From the IMG/VR virus record IMGVR_UViG_3300034062_007170, positions 1 through 33,920 of that record: DNA of 33,920 bases; one strand, written 5' to 3'. Below, piece after piece: positions 1 through 6,497 of the stretch (its first letter is position 1; each line of letters opens with the position of its first letter). The notes below the pieces were generated by a model. It worked only from the letters and a program-made list of their open reading frames with translations, was not told the DNA's origin and did not search any database. The position numbers were made by a program, and so were the translations under genes. This DNA comes from a virus.

Positions 1-37
1 GTTTAGTGTAGGTGGCCTTGCGGCTCCCCCACCACTT

Positions 38-541
38 TTATACAAGTTCGAGAAGAAACTGTTTCCGGTCCCACATCATTCCGATGGTTGAGTAGCCGGC
101 AATATCCAGCACGGTGTCACGAATCGGTTCGTTAGCTGCCTCATCTTTTCGACCAGCCAGATTCTCGAGTCGAGCAATCTTGTCGTGCACCCGGATAATC
201 AATCCGTCGCGGCCAAACATTGCGATGTTGTGATGGCCATAGTCCCGTTGTTTGCGCACGAGGGTTTCAATCAGCTCCTCCTGGGTGATGTCCCAGCCTT
301 CAAGCCGGCCCCATTTCAAAGCTTTCGCTCCCAGAATCAGCCATTGGCTGGTAGCTGTAGCCCCGCTTTTGTTGAAGAACTCTTCGACCATCCCGTCAAA
401 CCAGTCCCGTATCTGTGGGATAGAGGAGGTGAACGATGGGCTCAGTGCGAAAATTTCTTTTGATGCGTGGTCTGCTGCAGAGTTCCAGCTGCCGTGTTCA
501 ATGTTTTGGAAAAGCTTTACGGTGTCAATGTTTGTGGTCAT
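38..541 (-). CDS. Nmad1/DUF1599-like protein (nucleotide modification associated)
   Basis: 167 aa. The C-terminal half has the pattern KQRDYGHHNIAMFG, then RVHDKIARLENLAG, then NEPIRDTVLDIAGYSTIG (residues about 96-155). This matches my memory of the DUF1599 / nucleotide-modification-associated domain 1 family, an all-alpha fold seen in phages and related in design to MazG-like nucleotide pyrophosphatases. A role in trimming or handling modified nucleotides is inference. It is the last gene of a leftward operon. The start has no Shine-Dalgarno. TAAACA lies 6 bases upstream, with TTGACG 18 bases further up inside repeat copy 562-610, so it may also have its own leaderless promoter. Confidence 0.75.
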   Translation of the reverse strand: MTTNIDTVKLFQNIEHGSWNSAADHASKEIFALSPSFTSSIPQIRDWFDGMVEEFFNKSGATATSQWLILGAKALKWGRLEGWDITQEELIETLVRKQRDYGHHNIAMFGRDGLIIRVHDKIARLENLAGRKDEAANEPIRDTVLDIAGYSTIGMMWDRKQFLLELV

Positions 542-561
542 ACGACATGTTTATCACATGT

Positions 562-610
562 CATCCGCCACCGTCAATTGTTTAGGAAGAGGCGAAAGCT
601 TTCTTGGGAT
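562..610 (+). repeat. Interspersed repeat copy 1
   Basis: CATCCGCCACCGTCAA followed by a GGC-GAAA-GCT stem-loop. It overlaps the stop codon of the 52-aa gene on the minus strand. Read on the minus strand, the core supplies TTGACG, a possible -35 for the 38-541 gene. Confidence 0.75.
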
Positions 611-740
611 TCTTGGTGATGTCATCCATCGATGTGACTGCAGAGTGTTTAAACGAACATGTTGGAGCGCTGATGAGATTCACGTGCGTCGTTAGCGTGT
701 TGTTGCACTTCGGGCATTTCCAATGACGTGTCTTATTCAT
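582..740 (-). CDS. Small zinc-finger protein (52 aa)
   Basis: The reading frame encodes MNKTRHWKCPKCNNTLTTHV and continues to stop TAA. It has a CPKC knuckle at residues 9-12, a His at 19, and one further Cys, so it could bind zinc. The C-terminus is Lys/Ala/Ser rich. No Shine-Dalgarno is visible; TAAATA lies 7 bases before the ATG. It is on the same strand as and in line with the genes on either side, which supports it as an operon member. Function unknown. Confidence 0.55.
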   Translation of the reverse strand: MNKTRHWKCPKCNNTLTTHVNLISAPTCSFKHSAVTSMDDITKNPKKAFASS

Positions 741-754
741 ATTTAAATATTTAA

Positions 755-841
755 TCACAAACTGGCCACTATGAGAATCAGTACTAGTGCCGTCAGGAAA
801 CTTACAGCTTCGTTCACCAGGTTCTCCAGCTTCTTCCCCAC
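755..841 (-). CDS. Possible 28-aa membrane micropeptide
   Basis: GTG-initiated frame encoding a charged N-terminus (MGKKLENLVNEA) followed by a hydrophobic helix (VSFLTALVLILIVASL). The frame is closed by a TAG directly before the GTG. The design is that of a single-pass membrane microprotein. It overlaps the end of the 814-1038 frame by 28 bases and fills the gap to the next operon gene. No clear ribosome-binding site. Could be chance. Confidence 0.35.
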   Translation of the reverse strand: MGKKLENLVNEAVSFLTALVLILIVASL

Positions 842-1038
842 CTAGGGGAGGTTGACCTTAGGTAGCGTGCGACTCGAGGGAGAACGTTATCAATCAGCTC
901 GGGAATCATGATGTGTACAAGAACATCAAGGGACCGAATGAATTTGCATGGGGACCCGAGTCTGAATCGTGACACAGGAGTCGTAGCCGGCAAGCTGCGA
1001 AGAACTTCACCCAACGACATTTCTTTACTCAGAATCAT
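814..1038 (-). CDS. Hypothetical small basic protein
   Basis: 74 aa from an ATG that overlaps the previous gene by 14 bases, with AAAGG about 7 bases upstream. It begins MILSKEMSLGEVLRSL and ends in an Arg/Trp-rich tail (RYLRSTSPRWGRSWRTW). No family recognised. Its operon position and overlap favour a real gene; the unusual tail leaves doubt. Confidence 0.45.
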   Translation of the reverse strand: MILSKEMSLGEVLRSLPATTPVSRFRLGSPCKFIRSLDVLVHIMIPELIDNVLPRVARYLRSTSPRWGRSWRTW

Positions 1039-1366
1039 CGCTGAACCTTTCAATGATGTCGCGCATCGTATCTTTAATCAGATTGTTGATTTCTGCGCGC
1101 TTCTCAGGTGTTTCGTTTTCATAAATCACTTGCATGAGCTTGGTGAAAACTGTGGCACCCATCATGATGAACGAGCCGAGCTCCTGACCTTCTTCTTTCA
1201 TTAATTCAGAAACCTCAAGCTCGTTTCCAGCGGCAATGACTTGTTTCTGCTCCCAGGTAAGGCCGTCAATGTCCACAATCATGACATCAGGTGTTACTGG
1301 GAATCCTCTCTTTTCAATGCCATCCCATACGTAAAGCGAGTTAAGCGCTTGGTCTACATCGTCCAT
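1025..1366 (-). CDS. Hypothetical operon protein
   Basis: 113 aa, starting MDDVDQALNSLYVWDG. The start is set by AAGGAG 9 bases upstream of the ATG; a longer frame to 1390 would run into the preceding gene. It is separated from the upstream gene's stop by one base, so translation is probably coupled. Acidic, mostly helical, no recognised domain. Confidence 0.75.
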   Translation of the reverse strand: MDDVDQALNSLYVWDGIEKRGFPVTPDVMIVDIDGLTWEQKQVIAAGNELEVSELMKEEGQELGSFIMMGATVFTKLMQVIYENETPEKRAEINNLIKDTMRDIIERFSDDSE

Positions 1367-1367
1367 A

Positions 1368-1610
1368 TTAAATATCTCCTTGAAGAGCATCTACCTCAAT
1401 TTCAAGCGTCTCTTCGTTCATTTCGCTGTCTACTTCAGGCTCCGAAAATTCATCGGAAATAAAAGTCGCGTTTTCGTTAAGCCAAATGCCTTTGTCGTTC
1501 AATGGCCATTCGTCCCACTCGTGTGGAAGCGGTTTCTGCAGGTCGTACGTTACGTACCTGTTGACGAACTGGTTGCGGTCTTCTCTGTTTGTAACTCTGT
1601 AAATAGTCAT
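1368..1610 (-). CDS. Hypothetical acidic protein
   Basis: 80 aa. The start has a GGGGGAG Shine-Dalgarno that overlaps the end of the preceding gene. The C-terminal third is strongly acidic (SEPEVDSEMNEETLEIEVD). No family recognised. Spacing of 1-2 bases on both sides marks it as an operon member. Confidence 0.75.
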   Translation of the reverse strand: MTIYRVTNREDRNQFVNRYVTYDLQKPLPHEWDEWPLNDKGIWLNENATFISDEFSEPEVDSEMNEETLEIEVDALQGDI

Positions 1611-1612
1611 TG

Positions 1613-1921
1613 CTACTCCCCCTCAAATTGTGGAATCAAACTCATGAACCCATCATTAGGGTTTTTGTTGTCGGTCCAAACAGCGGATACGAATCGCAAG
1701 CCGCAGGACTCGTCCCACCACTCTTGGATTTTTTCAAACATCTCTTCTGGTGTTCCATGGAATGTTCGTTCGCCACCTTGGCCGGCGTAGTACTTCTCGT
1801 ACCAGACTGCTTGTTCAAGGTCCATGGCAAGATAAATCTTGTGGCACGAATCCCATGCGATGAGGTGAGCTGTCTTAAGCGACGCCTCAACGTCTTCCCA
1901 ACGGTCTTCAATAGTTTTCAT
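1613..1921 (-). CDS. Hypothetical protein, first gene after a promoter
   Basis: 102 aa, beginning MKTIEDRWEDVEASLKTAH and rich in Trp (WDESCGLRFVSAVWTDN near the C-terminus). No recognised domain. It lies about 37 bases downstream of a TTGACA-17-TAGCGT promoter and is followed tightly by the 80-aa gene. Confidence 0.75.
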   Translation of the reverse strand: MKTIEDRWEDVEASLKTAHLIAWDSCHKIYLAMDLEQAVWYEKYYAGQGGERTFHGTPEEMFEKIQEWWDESCGLRFVSAVWTDNKNPNDGFMSLIPQFEGE

Positions 1922-1947
1922 ACAAATACTTTCTACTCGTGTGTGTG

Positions 1948-1972
1948 TGTGGGGTGCACGCTACACCCCACA
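1948..1972. promoter_or_regulatory. Inverted repeat over a promoter -10
   Basis: Nine-base arms TGTGGGGTG and CACCCCACA flank a seven-base loop that contains the minus-strand -10 (1958-1963). This is the layout of an operator, or of a 5' leader hairpin. A short GT microsatellite adjoins it. Confidence 0.5.
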
Positions 1973-1986
1973 AGCGCTCTTGTCAA
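1958..1986 (-). promoter_or_regulatory. Promoter for the 1921-to-38 operon
   Basis: Minus-strand TTGACA (1981-1986), 17-base spacer, TAGCGT (1958-1963). It overlaps the stop codon of the 68-aa gene upstream. Confidence 0.7.
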
Positions 1987-2189
1987 CTTTTGATGATTTG
2001 GATACGGTGGTTCTCAACCCACTGTTCTCCTTGGCCGTCAACAGGTGTGACCAAAACATCAACATGTCCAAAGCGGGCACGGATGTCTTTCACTGTCACA
2101 TTGATGGTCATCTTCTCGACATCCATCTTTGCCACCATCCCTTTTTCGAATGGTTTTACTTTCGTGGCGTGTTCCATTGTCAGTTGCAT
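1983..2189 (-). CDS. Hypothetical protein
   Basis: 68 aa starting MQLTMEHATKVKPFEKGMVA. The start is chosen because AAAGGAG lies 7 bases upstream; the longer frame to 2210 runs through the ribosome-binding site. The sequence looks like a small beta-rich fold (KMTINVTVKDIRARFGHVDVLV). Function unknown. Confidence 0.75.
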   Translation of the reverse strand: MQLTMEHATKVKPFEKGMVAKMDVEKMTINVTVKDIRARFGHVDVLVTPVDGQGEQWVENHRIQIIKS

Positions 2190-2210
2190 ATTTCTCCTTT
2201 CATGCTGCAA

Positions 2211-2238
2211 TGTATAGCTGGCAGCTTACAGAAAACAA
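2211..2238 (-). promoter_or_regulatory. Promoter for the 68-aa gene
   Basis: Minus-strand TTGTTT (2233-2238), 16-base spacer, TATACA (2211-2216), about 20 bases before the AAAGGAG ribosome-binding site. Confidence 0.5.
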
Positions 2239-2258
2239 CCTGGCGGCCGGAAAATTAT

Positions 2259-2302
2259 CTTCCTCCACCGTCGCCCAATCTGGCGCTCCCACAAGCCCCG
2301 TA
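2259..2302 (+). repeat. Interspersed repeat copy 2
   Basis: CTTCCTCCACCGTCGC at the left end and AAGCCCCGTA at the right end. It sits between divergent genes. Confidence 0.7.
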
Positions 2303-2359
2303 TTTATTGCTGTTTAAAGCTTCCGCCAGAAAATATTTATTTGTATTAGCCTCTTGACT

Positions 2360-2749
2360 ATGAAGACATCTGATAAATGGGTAAGAAACATAAAGGCTCT
2401 TGAGCAGTTCGTTTCAGAGAATGGCCACGCACGAGTTCCGGCGGCAGCAAAAATAGAGGTCGAGGGTAATCGCATCGCTCTTGGCTCCTGGGTCAGCTAC
2501 CTTCGTGTCAAACACAAGAGCGGGACTCTAGCTGTTGAAAAGCGCGCACAGCTTGAATCATTTCCATCATGGACATGGGGCCCATGTAAGCCAGGTCCCC
2601 TAGGAGATGCAGCTCGAGACCAAGCAATGTTGCAAGCAAGAGAACAAGGCAGAAGCTTGCAATCAATAGCAGATGAATACGGACTCTCACGTCAGCGCGT
2701 TCATCAAATCCTTGAGCGAATCACCAAGAAAGAAAAGCAGCTTGCCTAA
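2360..2749 (+). CDS. Helicase-associated (HA) domain plus sigma-like HTH protein
   Basis: 129 aa. Residues about 4-75 (DKWVRNIKALEQFVSENGHARVP, then LGSWVSYLRVKHKSGTL) match the helicase-associated domain, a small helical nucleic-acid-binding module normally found appended to helicases. Residues about 85-125 (GRSLQSIADEYGLSRQRVHQILERI) are a helix-turn-helix of sigma-70 region 4 type. The pairing suggests a stand-alone DNA-binding or transcription factor. ATG is preferred over the upstream TTG. TAGCCT lies 7 bases upstream and there is no Shine-Dalgarno, so the mRNA is probably leaderless. Confidence 0.75.
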   Translation: MKTSDKWVRNIKALEQFVSENGHARVPAAAKIEVEGNRIALGSWVSYLRVKHKSGTLAVEKRAQLESFPSWTWGPCKPGPLGDAARDQAMLQAREQGRSLQSIADEYGLSRQRVHQILERITKKEKQLA

Positions 2750-2963
2750 TCAGAACAAGTCAGCTGGTTACCTCGCGCTAGCGGGGCTACTGGGATGGTT
2801 GTTCTCAAGCTCAGTTCTTGGCGTAAACCTTTGGGCTGGCCTTTTAGTTCTTCGACACTACGAAGTCATTGACACAATCATCCCTTACAGGGCGTGTTTC
2901 ATCTTGATGGCACTTGTTGTTTCAGCACGGCTTTACGACAAAGCTATAACAAAAGATAAGTAG
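2673..2963 (+). CDS. Small membrane protein
   Basis: Up to 96 aa with two hydrophobic segments (GYLALAGLLGWLFSSSVLG and IIPYRACFILMALVV). It overlaps the preceding gene by 77 bases if the ATG at 2673 is used. A TTG at 2742 would give only an 8-base overlap and remove a low-complexity N-terminus, and may be the true start. Function unknown. Confidence 0.6.
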   Translation: MNTDSHVSAFIKSLSESPRKKSSLPNQNKSAGYLALAGLLGWLFSSSVLGVNLWAGLLVLRHYEVIDTIIPYRACFILMALVVSARLYDKAITKDK

Positions 2964-2966
2964 CGT

Positions 2967-2998
2967 CTTCCGCCACCGTCAATAAGTTAGGACGACGG
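2967..2998 (+). repeat. Interspersed repeat copy 3
   Basis: CTTCCGCCACCGTCAATAAG, then a GACGACGG that can pair with the core CCGTC. It lies between convergent genes and overlaps the stop codon of the 44-aa gene, as copy 1 overlaps the 52-aa gene. Confidence 0.7.
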
Positions 2999-3121
2999 AA
3001 TTTCCAGTTTCAGGATTGCTGAGGCCACTGCGTGTAGAAGCGTTTCCGGGTCTCTGTTTTTGACTACTTCACGCATCTGTTCTTTTACTTGTTCAGCTTT
3101 TTGTGGTGTCATGTCATCCAT
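2987..3121 (-). CDS. 44-aa hypothetical protein
   Basis: Begins MDDMTPQKAEQVKEQMREVV and ends in KLEIPSS. AGGAG lies 8 bases before the ATG, and the start overlaps the previous gene by 8 bases. Amphipathic and helical. It is the last gene of the vWA/AAA+ operon. Function unknown. Confidence 0.65.
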   Translation of the reverse strand: MDDMTPQKAEQVKEQMREVVKNRDPETLLHAVASAILKLEIPSS

Positions 3122-3287
3122 TTTGCTTCTCCTCTAACAGCGTGATGAATTCGGTTTGCTCTGCAATATGACGCAAGCGAACACGGTGCGCAACTTTCTC
3201 ATGTTCTCTCAACACATACTTGATGAAAGACCAAATCAAAATCCATGTAGGGATTGCTACTAGCAGCACTTCTGCACTTGTATTCAT
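3114..3287 (-). CDS. 57-aa single-pass membrane protein
   Basis: Begins MNTSAEVLLVAIPTWILIWS, a hydrophobic anchor, followed by a basic cytoplasmic-type helix (EHEKVAHRVRLRHIAEQTEF). AAGGA lies just upstream of the ATG. It sits 9 bases after the vWA gene and overlaps the 44-aa gene by 8 bases, so it belongs to the same operon. Confidence 0.65.
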   Translation of the reverse strand: MNTSAEVLLVAIPTWILIWSFIKYVLREHEKVAHRVRLRHIAEQTEFITLLEEKQNG

Positions 3288-3296
3288 TTCATTCCT

Positions 3297-4781
3297 TTAC
3301 TTGAGATACAGGTCGTGTCCTGTGCGGTTCCAATATGCTTCTTGAAGCTGATAAGGGACTGTGCTTGTGACCTTTTTGCCTTTCTGAAGGTCTCGAAGCA
3401 TCTCAATAGCTGTGTCCACATCAGGCACAACAAAGATGCCGTTCTTTTTACAGATAGAGATACAAGACATGGTGAGTGATTGGTTGTATTCATCACCTTT
3501 ACCGGTCACGCCGCCATCGGAAACCCAAATGATTGGTTCTTTCAGGTTTTTACGTTGCGAGATAGCCCATTCCAAAGCCGGCCCATCCATACCATTTCCC
3601 ATATTGGGTTCTGGCAACCTATCCACCATTTTGCCTTTTTTGGCGATGACATAGAGATTGGGTCTTGTTCTGTCGCCACCCGAGTATTGAGCAACAATCG
3701 CATTCGGAGCGTTCACAACAATTTCTCGTACCTGATGGTCATAAAGTGACATCGAGCCACTTGTGTCAATCAAGACGACACCACCTTCACCTTTGCTTAC
3801 ACGGTCAAAGATACGTCGTTCTGGGTCTGAGTAAAGACGGGTGATGCGACGTGGATTTTTACCAGTGTGAGTTGCTTTTCGTTTTCTGCTAATCGCACCC
3901 ATCACACCTCGTGTGAGCATCGGTGTTGAAACTTTCAGCTTCTCCCACGCATCTTCAATGCCTTTATCAGAAGCAGTATTACCATTCCGACACTCAATGC
4001 TGGACAAAAGACCATCGGAAGCATCATTGATGCGAGTGACTGTCTTTTTTGATGATGCGTCGTCATGCTGGCTTTTTTGTAGCTCTGATGGTTTTTCTTC
4101 ACTGGCCTCAACGACTTCGTCAATCCACTGCGCGAGAGTTTCAGTGAAACCGAAACCATGTTTAGAAGCGCGAGTTTTATGCGTCTTCGTATATTCCTTT
4201 GCGATTTCAGTATTCAAGATTTGGTCAAAAAATCGCGCTGCCTCTGTGACGATTGGTCTGATGTTTTGACACCATTCTGGTCGCGCTTGACTGAGAGTGA
4301 AGAAGTATGGGTAGAACTCTGCTGTTCGAGCGTACTTCACTGCCTGGATGACAGCGTCCCTAAATGTTCCGTGTTCGCCGATGCGCTTTCCAACGAAAGC
4401 ACCACTGCCATCTTGGATATACATCTCTGGGTCAAACCCGATTGACATCATGTAAGAGTGAACACGTAACTCCTCGCAAGCAATAAGCGATTGAGTTGAT
4501 GCGTAACCTCGCTTCAACCACAAATCATTCATTTGCTTTTCGCTGGGAGAAAGCTTTGCGTGAACCATCTCATGGGTTTGGATATGTCTTGCCACTTCAT
4601 CTGAACCAACTGGAATGGAAAGAACTTTTTCATCAACAACAGCAAATGGACTACCCGAATAGATAGTCCACTTGCCTGATTGTTGGTCTTGGCGAGACAG
4701 AATTTCTGGCTCTGGTACGAGAAAGTTTTGCGTACTTACGCTTACCTTCTCGCCCGCATCAACACCCGAAATGATGTCCAT
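3297..4781 (-). CDS. vWA-domain protein with HExxH motif (CobT/VWA-metallopeptidase-like)
   Basis: 494 aa. Residues 66-80 read HIQTHEMVHAKLSPS: HEMVH is an HExxH zinc-metallopeptidase motif, with ACEELRVHSY (101-110) a plausible third-ligand helix. Residues 334-430 form a von Willebrand A domain with a MIDAS motif DTSGSMS (339-345) and a later WVSDGG. The region 230-330 is low complexity and basic. It is translationally coupled (TAATG, one-base overlap) to the AAA+ gene upstream, the standard arrangement of MoxR/vWA and CobS/CobT chaperone-type systems. The AAA+ protein probably remodels a target through the vWA protein. Whether the HExxH site is catalytic is open. Confidence 0.8.
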   Translation of the reverse strand: MDIISGVDAGEKVSVSTQNFLVPEPEILSRQDQQSGKWTIYSGSPFAVVDEKVLSIPVGSDEVARHIQTHEMVHAKLSPSEKQMNDLWLKRGYASTQSLIACEELRVHSYMMSIGFDPEMYIQDGSGAFVGKRIGEHGTFRDAVIQAVKYARTAEFYPYFFTLSQARPEWCQNIRPIVTEAARFFDQILNTEIAKEYTKTHKTRASKHGFGFTETLAQWIDEVVEASEEKPSELQKSQHDDASSKKTVTRINDASDGLLSSIECRNGNTASDKGIEDAWEKLKVSTPMLTRGVMGAISRKRKATHTGKNPRRITRLYSDPERRIFDRVSKGEGGVVLIDTSGSMSLYDHQVREIVVNAPNAIVAQYSGGDRTRPNLYVIAKKGKMVDRLPEPNMGNGMDGPALEWAISQRKNLKEPIIWVSDGGVTGKGDEYNQSLTMSCISICKKNGIFVVPDVDTAIEMLRDLQKGKKVTSTVPYQLQEAYWNRTGHDLYLK

Positions 4782-5509
4782 TACTTTCCTGCTTCAACCT
4801 TGAGAGCATCAAGAATGGACTTTGCTCGCGCGTTGAACACCATCTCAGCTGCTGTCTTTTCATCCAATGCTGAACGCAGCTTGTCAAACGCATACCAAGA
4901 GCGCAAAGAAACACGACGCTCGCCAGCATCACACATCTGCTTCGCTGGGTTACGCAAGTCCTCGCTCAAGCGCGCAAGCGCGTTGGGATGCGGTTCGTTG
5001 ATACGAATGCAAACAGGGAAACGGTCTTTCAGCGCGATTGGCAAATCTTCCATTCGTTCGATGTTCGTTGTCATGACGACACTGAAACCATCCAATGGGA
5101 TTACCTTTTCATTTGTTTCTGGGTTTTGCCATTCAGCACTTTCTGGGCTGTCTGTGATTGCAAGAAGCGCGGCAAAAACATCTCCACCAGCTTTGTCAAT
5201 CTCGTCTACAACCAGCCGGCCACCAACTGTTCCGTTTCCGCGCCATGCGAGAATTCCTGAGCCTTCGTTCCAAGAGAGGCTTCCGTCTTTCGTTGGCTTC
5301 CACATTCCAGTTACTTCTGCGGTAGTCATGTCGTCTGTGCAAGCAAGACGGTGCGCGCCACCTTCAATGTTTCCAAGCTTCATGCCTGCGTATGTTTTTC
5401 CAATTCCCGGCGCGCCGTACAGAACAACACGGTCAATCCCTGCGAGCAGAGCGTTTTCGAGTGTCTGCCAGCACTTTGGCAAGTTGGATGTTTTCTTTGT
5501 CTTAGTCAT
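4781..5509 (-). CDS. CobS/MoxR-like AAA+ ATPase
   Basis: 242 aa. Walker A GAPGIGKT (32-39), Walker B LVVDEID (99-105), sensor-1 region VVMTTN (144-149), and an arginine-finger-like ALKDRF (159-164). It is a single AAA+ core without extra domains, like phage CobS-type ATPases and MoxR proteins. The start has AAGGGGA upstream. It is the first gene of the leftward operon with the vWA protein. Cobaltochelatase subunit CobS is one possible relative; MoxR-type chaperones are the other. Confidence 0.85.
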   Translation of the reverse strand: MTKTKKTSNLPKCWQTLENALLAGIDRVVLYGAPGIGKTYAGMKLGNIEGGAHRLACTDDMTTAEVTGMWKPTKDGSLSWNEGSGILAWRGNGTVGGRLVVDEIDKAGGDVFAALLAITDSPESAEWQNPETNEKVIPLDGFSVVMTTNIERMEDLPIALKDRFPVCIRINEPHPNALARLSEDLRNPAKQMCDAGERRVSLRSWYAFDKLRSALDEKTAAEMVFNARAKSILDALKVEAGK

Positions 5510-5579
5510 TTTCGTCCCCTTATAGGTGTAGGTAATTTGATGTTAGTTACTTTTTAGATGAGTTACAAGTGAGGGCAGG

Positions 5580-5612
5580 CACTTCCCCTGCCCACCCTCA
5601 CAGGATTATCAG
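5580..5612 (-). terminator. Stem-loop after the 133-aa gene
   Basis: Minus-strand GGGCAGG and CCTGCCC arms around a 7-base loop, extended by GTGAG/CTCAC with a bulge. It lies at the end of the 5609-6010 gene. There is no U-run, so termination may be inefficient or factor-assisted. Confidence 0.5.
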
Positions 5613-6010
5613 GAAGCTTGAGCGACGCTCTGCTTCTTAGCTTTTGCCTCTGCTGAGATTGGTGTAACACGAACCTGCGAGTACGGAGTGACGGTAGCAA
5701 CCGTTGCGGCGACCTGCTCGTCAATAAGACCCATCTTGATTGCGCTATCCATCAAGTCATTTTCCACGACCAACTTAGTGACCTTCTTGAGGACTGTTGG
5801 CTTGACCATTTGGGCAAGTGTTTCTGCATCGTAGGAGACACGGGTTGCCTCTACGATTTTGATGAGAACACCATCAACGGTGAAGTTGTCAAGGCCAACT
5901 TGAGCGAGTTCCTGACGGAGTTCTGCTTCTGCGGCTTTCTTCGCCTTTGTGGCTTCTGCTTCTGCTTGTTTGAGTGCCAGATATTTCTGGGCGGTTGAGT
6001 GAAGTGCCAT
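5609..6010 (-). CDS. Hypothetical protein with Ala/Lys coiled coil
   Basis: 133 aa. The N-terminal 45 residues are an Ala/Glu/Lys coiled coil (QKYLALKQAEAEATKAKKAA); the rest is mixed (VDGVLIKIVEATRVSYDAE, then a Val/Thr-rich part). The start is set by AAGGA 7 bases upstream. It is transcribed from a strong TTGACA-17-TAGGTT promoter next to a 20-bp palindrome, so it is probably regulated. No family recognised. Confidence 0.75.
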   Translation of the reverse strand: MALHSTAQKYLALKQAEAEATKAKKAAEAELRQELAQVGLDNFTVDGVLIKIVEATRVSYDAETLAQMVKPTVLKKVTKLVVENDLMDSAIKMGLIDEQVAATVATVTPYSQVRVTPISAEAKAKKQSVAQAS

Positions 6011-6051
6011 CGGTTTTCCTTCTTTCTGTAGTGGTTGTGATTGGCACTTGT

Positions 6052-6080
6052 AACCTACAGGGGACACAATGGAATGTCAA
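6052..6080 (-). promoter_or_regulatory. Promoter for the 133-aa gene
   Basis: Minus-strand TTGACA (6075-6080), 17-base spacer, TAGGTT (6052-6057). A palindrome lies 6 bases upstream of the -35. Confidence 0.75.
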
Positions 6081-6083
6081 GCT

Positions 6084-6242
6084 TTATTCGGATAAATCTT
6101 TCCGAAATCTTTGTGGCGTTCGACACAAGTATTTGGCCGTCTGTTTACGCCTATCCATAAAGCGGGCAGCACGAAGACGGAAGCCATCAGCAAAAAGCTG
6201 AGCTTCCTCATCAGACCACCGGGCTCGAATTTTTCGTTTCAC
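6084..6242 (-). CDS. 52-aa basic protein, Myb/SANT-like start
   Basis: GTG-initiated frame beginning MKRKIRARWSDEEAQLFADG, then Arg-rich (FRLRAARFMDRRKQTAKYL). RARWSDEEAQLF resembles the first helix of Myb/SANT-type DNA-binding domains, but only one helix is clear. TAAACT lies exactly 6 bases before the GTG and no Shine-Dalgarno is present, which fits a leaderless mRNA. Its stop overlaps the palindrome that abuts the next promoter. Confidence 0.55.
   Translation of the reverse strand: MKRKIRARWSDEEAQLFADGFRLRAARFMDRRKQTAKYLCRTPQRFRKDLSE
6087..6106. promoter_or_regulatory. 20-bp palindrome, copy 1 (operator candidate)
   Basis: TTCGGATAAATCTTTCCGAA with perfect six-base arms. The same site recurs at 33690 and 33784. 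It adjoins the -35 of the 6052-6080 promoter. Confidence 0.6.
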
Positions 6243-6259
6243 GCAGCTAGTTTACTGCT

Positions 6260-6316
6260 CATCCACCACCGTCACAAGAAGAAGTCCCGTTTCCCGCGCT
6301 CGTGGCGGGGCTTCTG
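6260..6316 (+). repeat. Interspersed repeat copy 4
   Basis: CATCCACCACCGTCAC, then AGTCCCG and a closing GGCGGGGCTTCTGG that can pair with it. It lies between the divergent 6242 (minus) and 6498 (plus) genes. Confidence 0.7.
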
Positions 6317-6430
6317 GGTGGAAACAGCCGGCAGCTGCCGGGCTCGATGCCGCCGCTGGCATCAACTTCCTGAGACAAACCCACCTTCTCAGTCCGTGTA
6401 CCGTGTGTGACGCTTGACCGTCTAGGAAAC

Positions 6431-6459
6431 TTGACTTTCTCGTTTGCGACCTGTACCTT
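6431..6459 (+). promoter_or_regulatory. Promoter for the 6498 gene
   Basis: TTGACT, 17-base spacer, TACCTT. A second TTGACC lies 18 bases upstream. Confidence 0.7.
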
Positions 6460-6497
6460 GTACTTGTCACATACACCTATCCCGAAGGGGGACTGAA

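Noticed and set aside
1936-1951. GT microsatellite as a phase-variable switch
   Set aside because: It is short (about six units) and sits in an untranslated leader; there is no evidence of length variation.
1380-2357. Chain of plus-strand open frames of 90-138 codons
   Set aside because: They are antisense to the leftward operon, whose genes show ribosome-binding sites and tight spacing.
4680-5525. Open frame of 281 codons on the plus strand
   Set aside because: It is fully antisense to the AAA+ gene, has low-complexity Ser/Arg composition and no ribosome-binding site.
6111-6410. 99-codon plus-strand frame
   Set aside because: It crosses repeat copy 4 and a GC-rich spacer, and its composition is unlike protein; the minus-strand 52-aa frame fits better.
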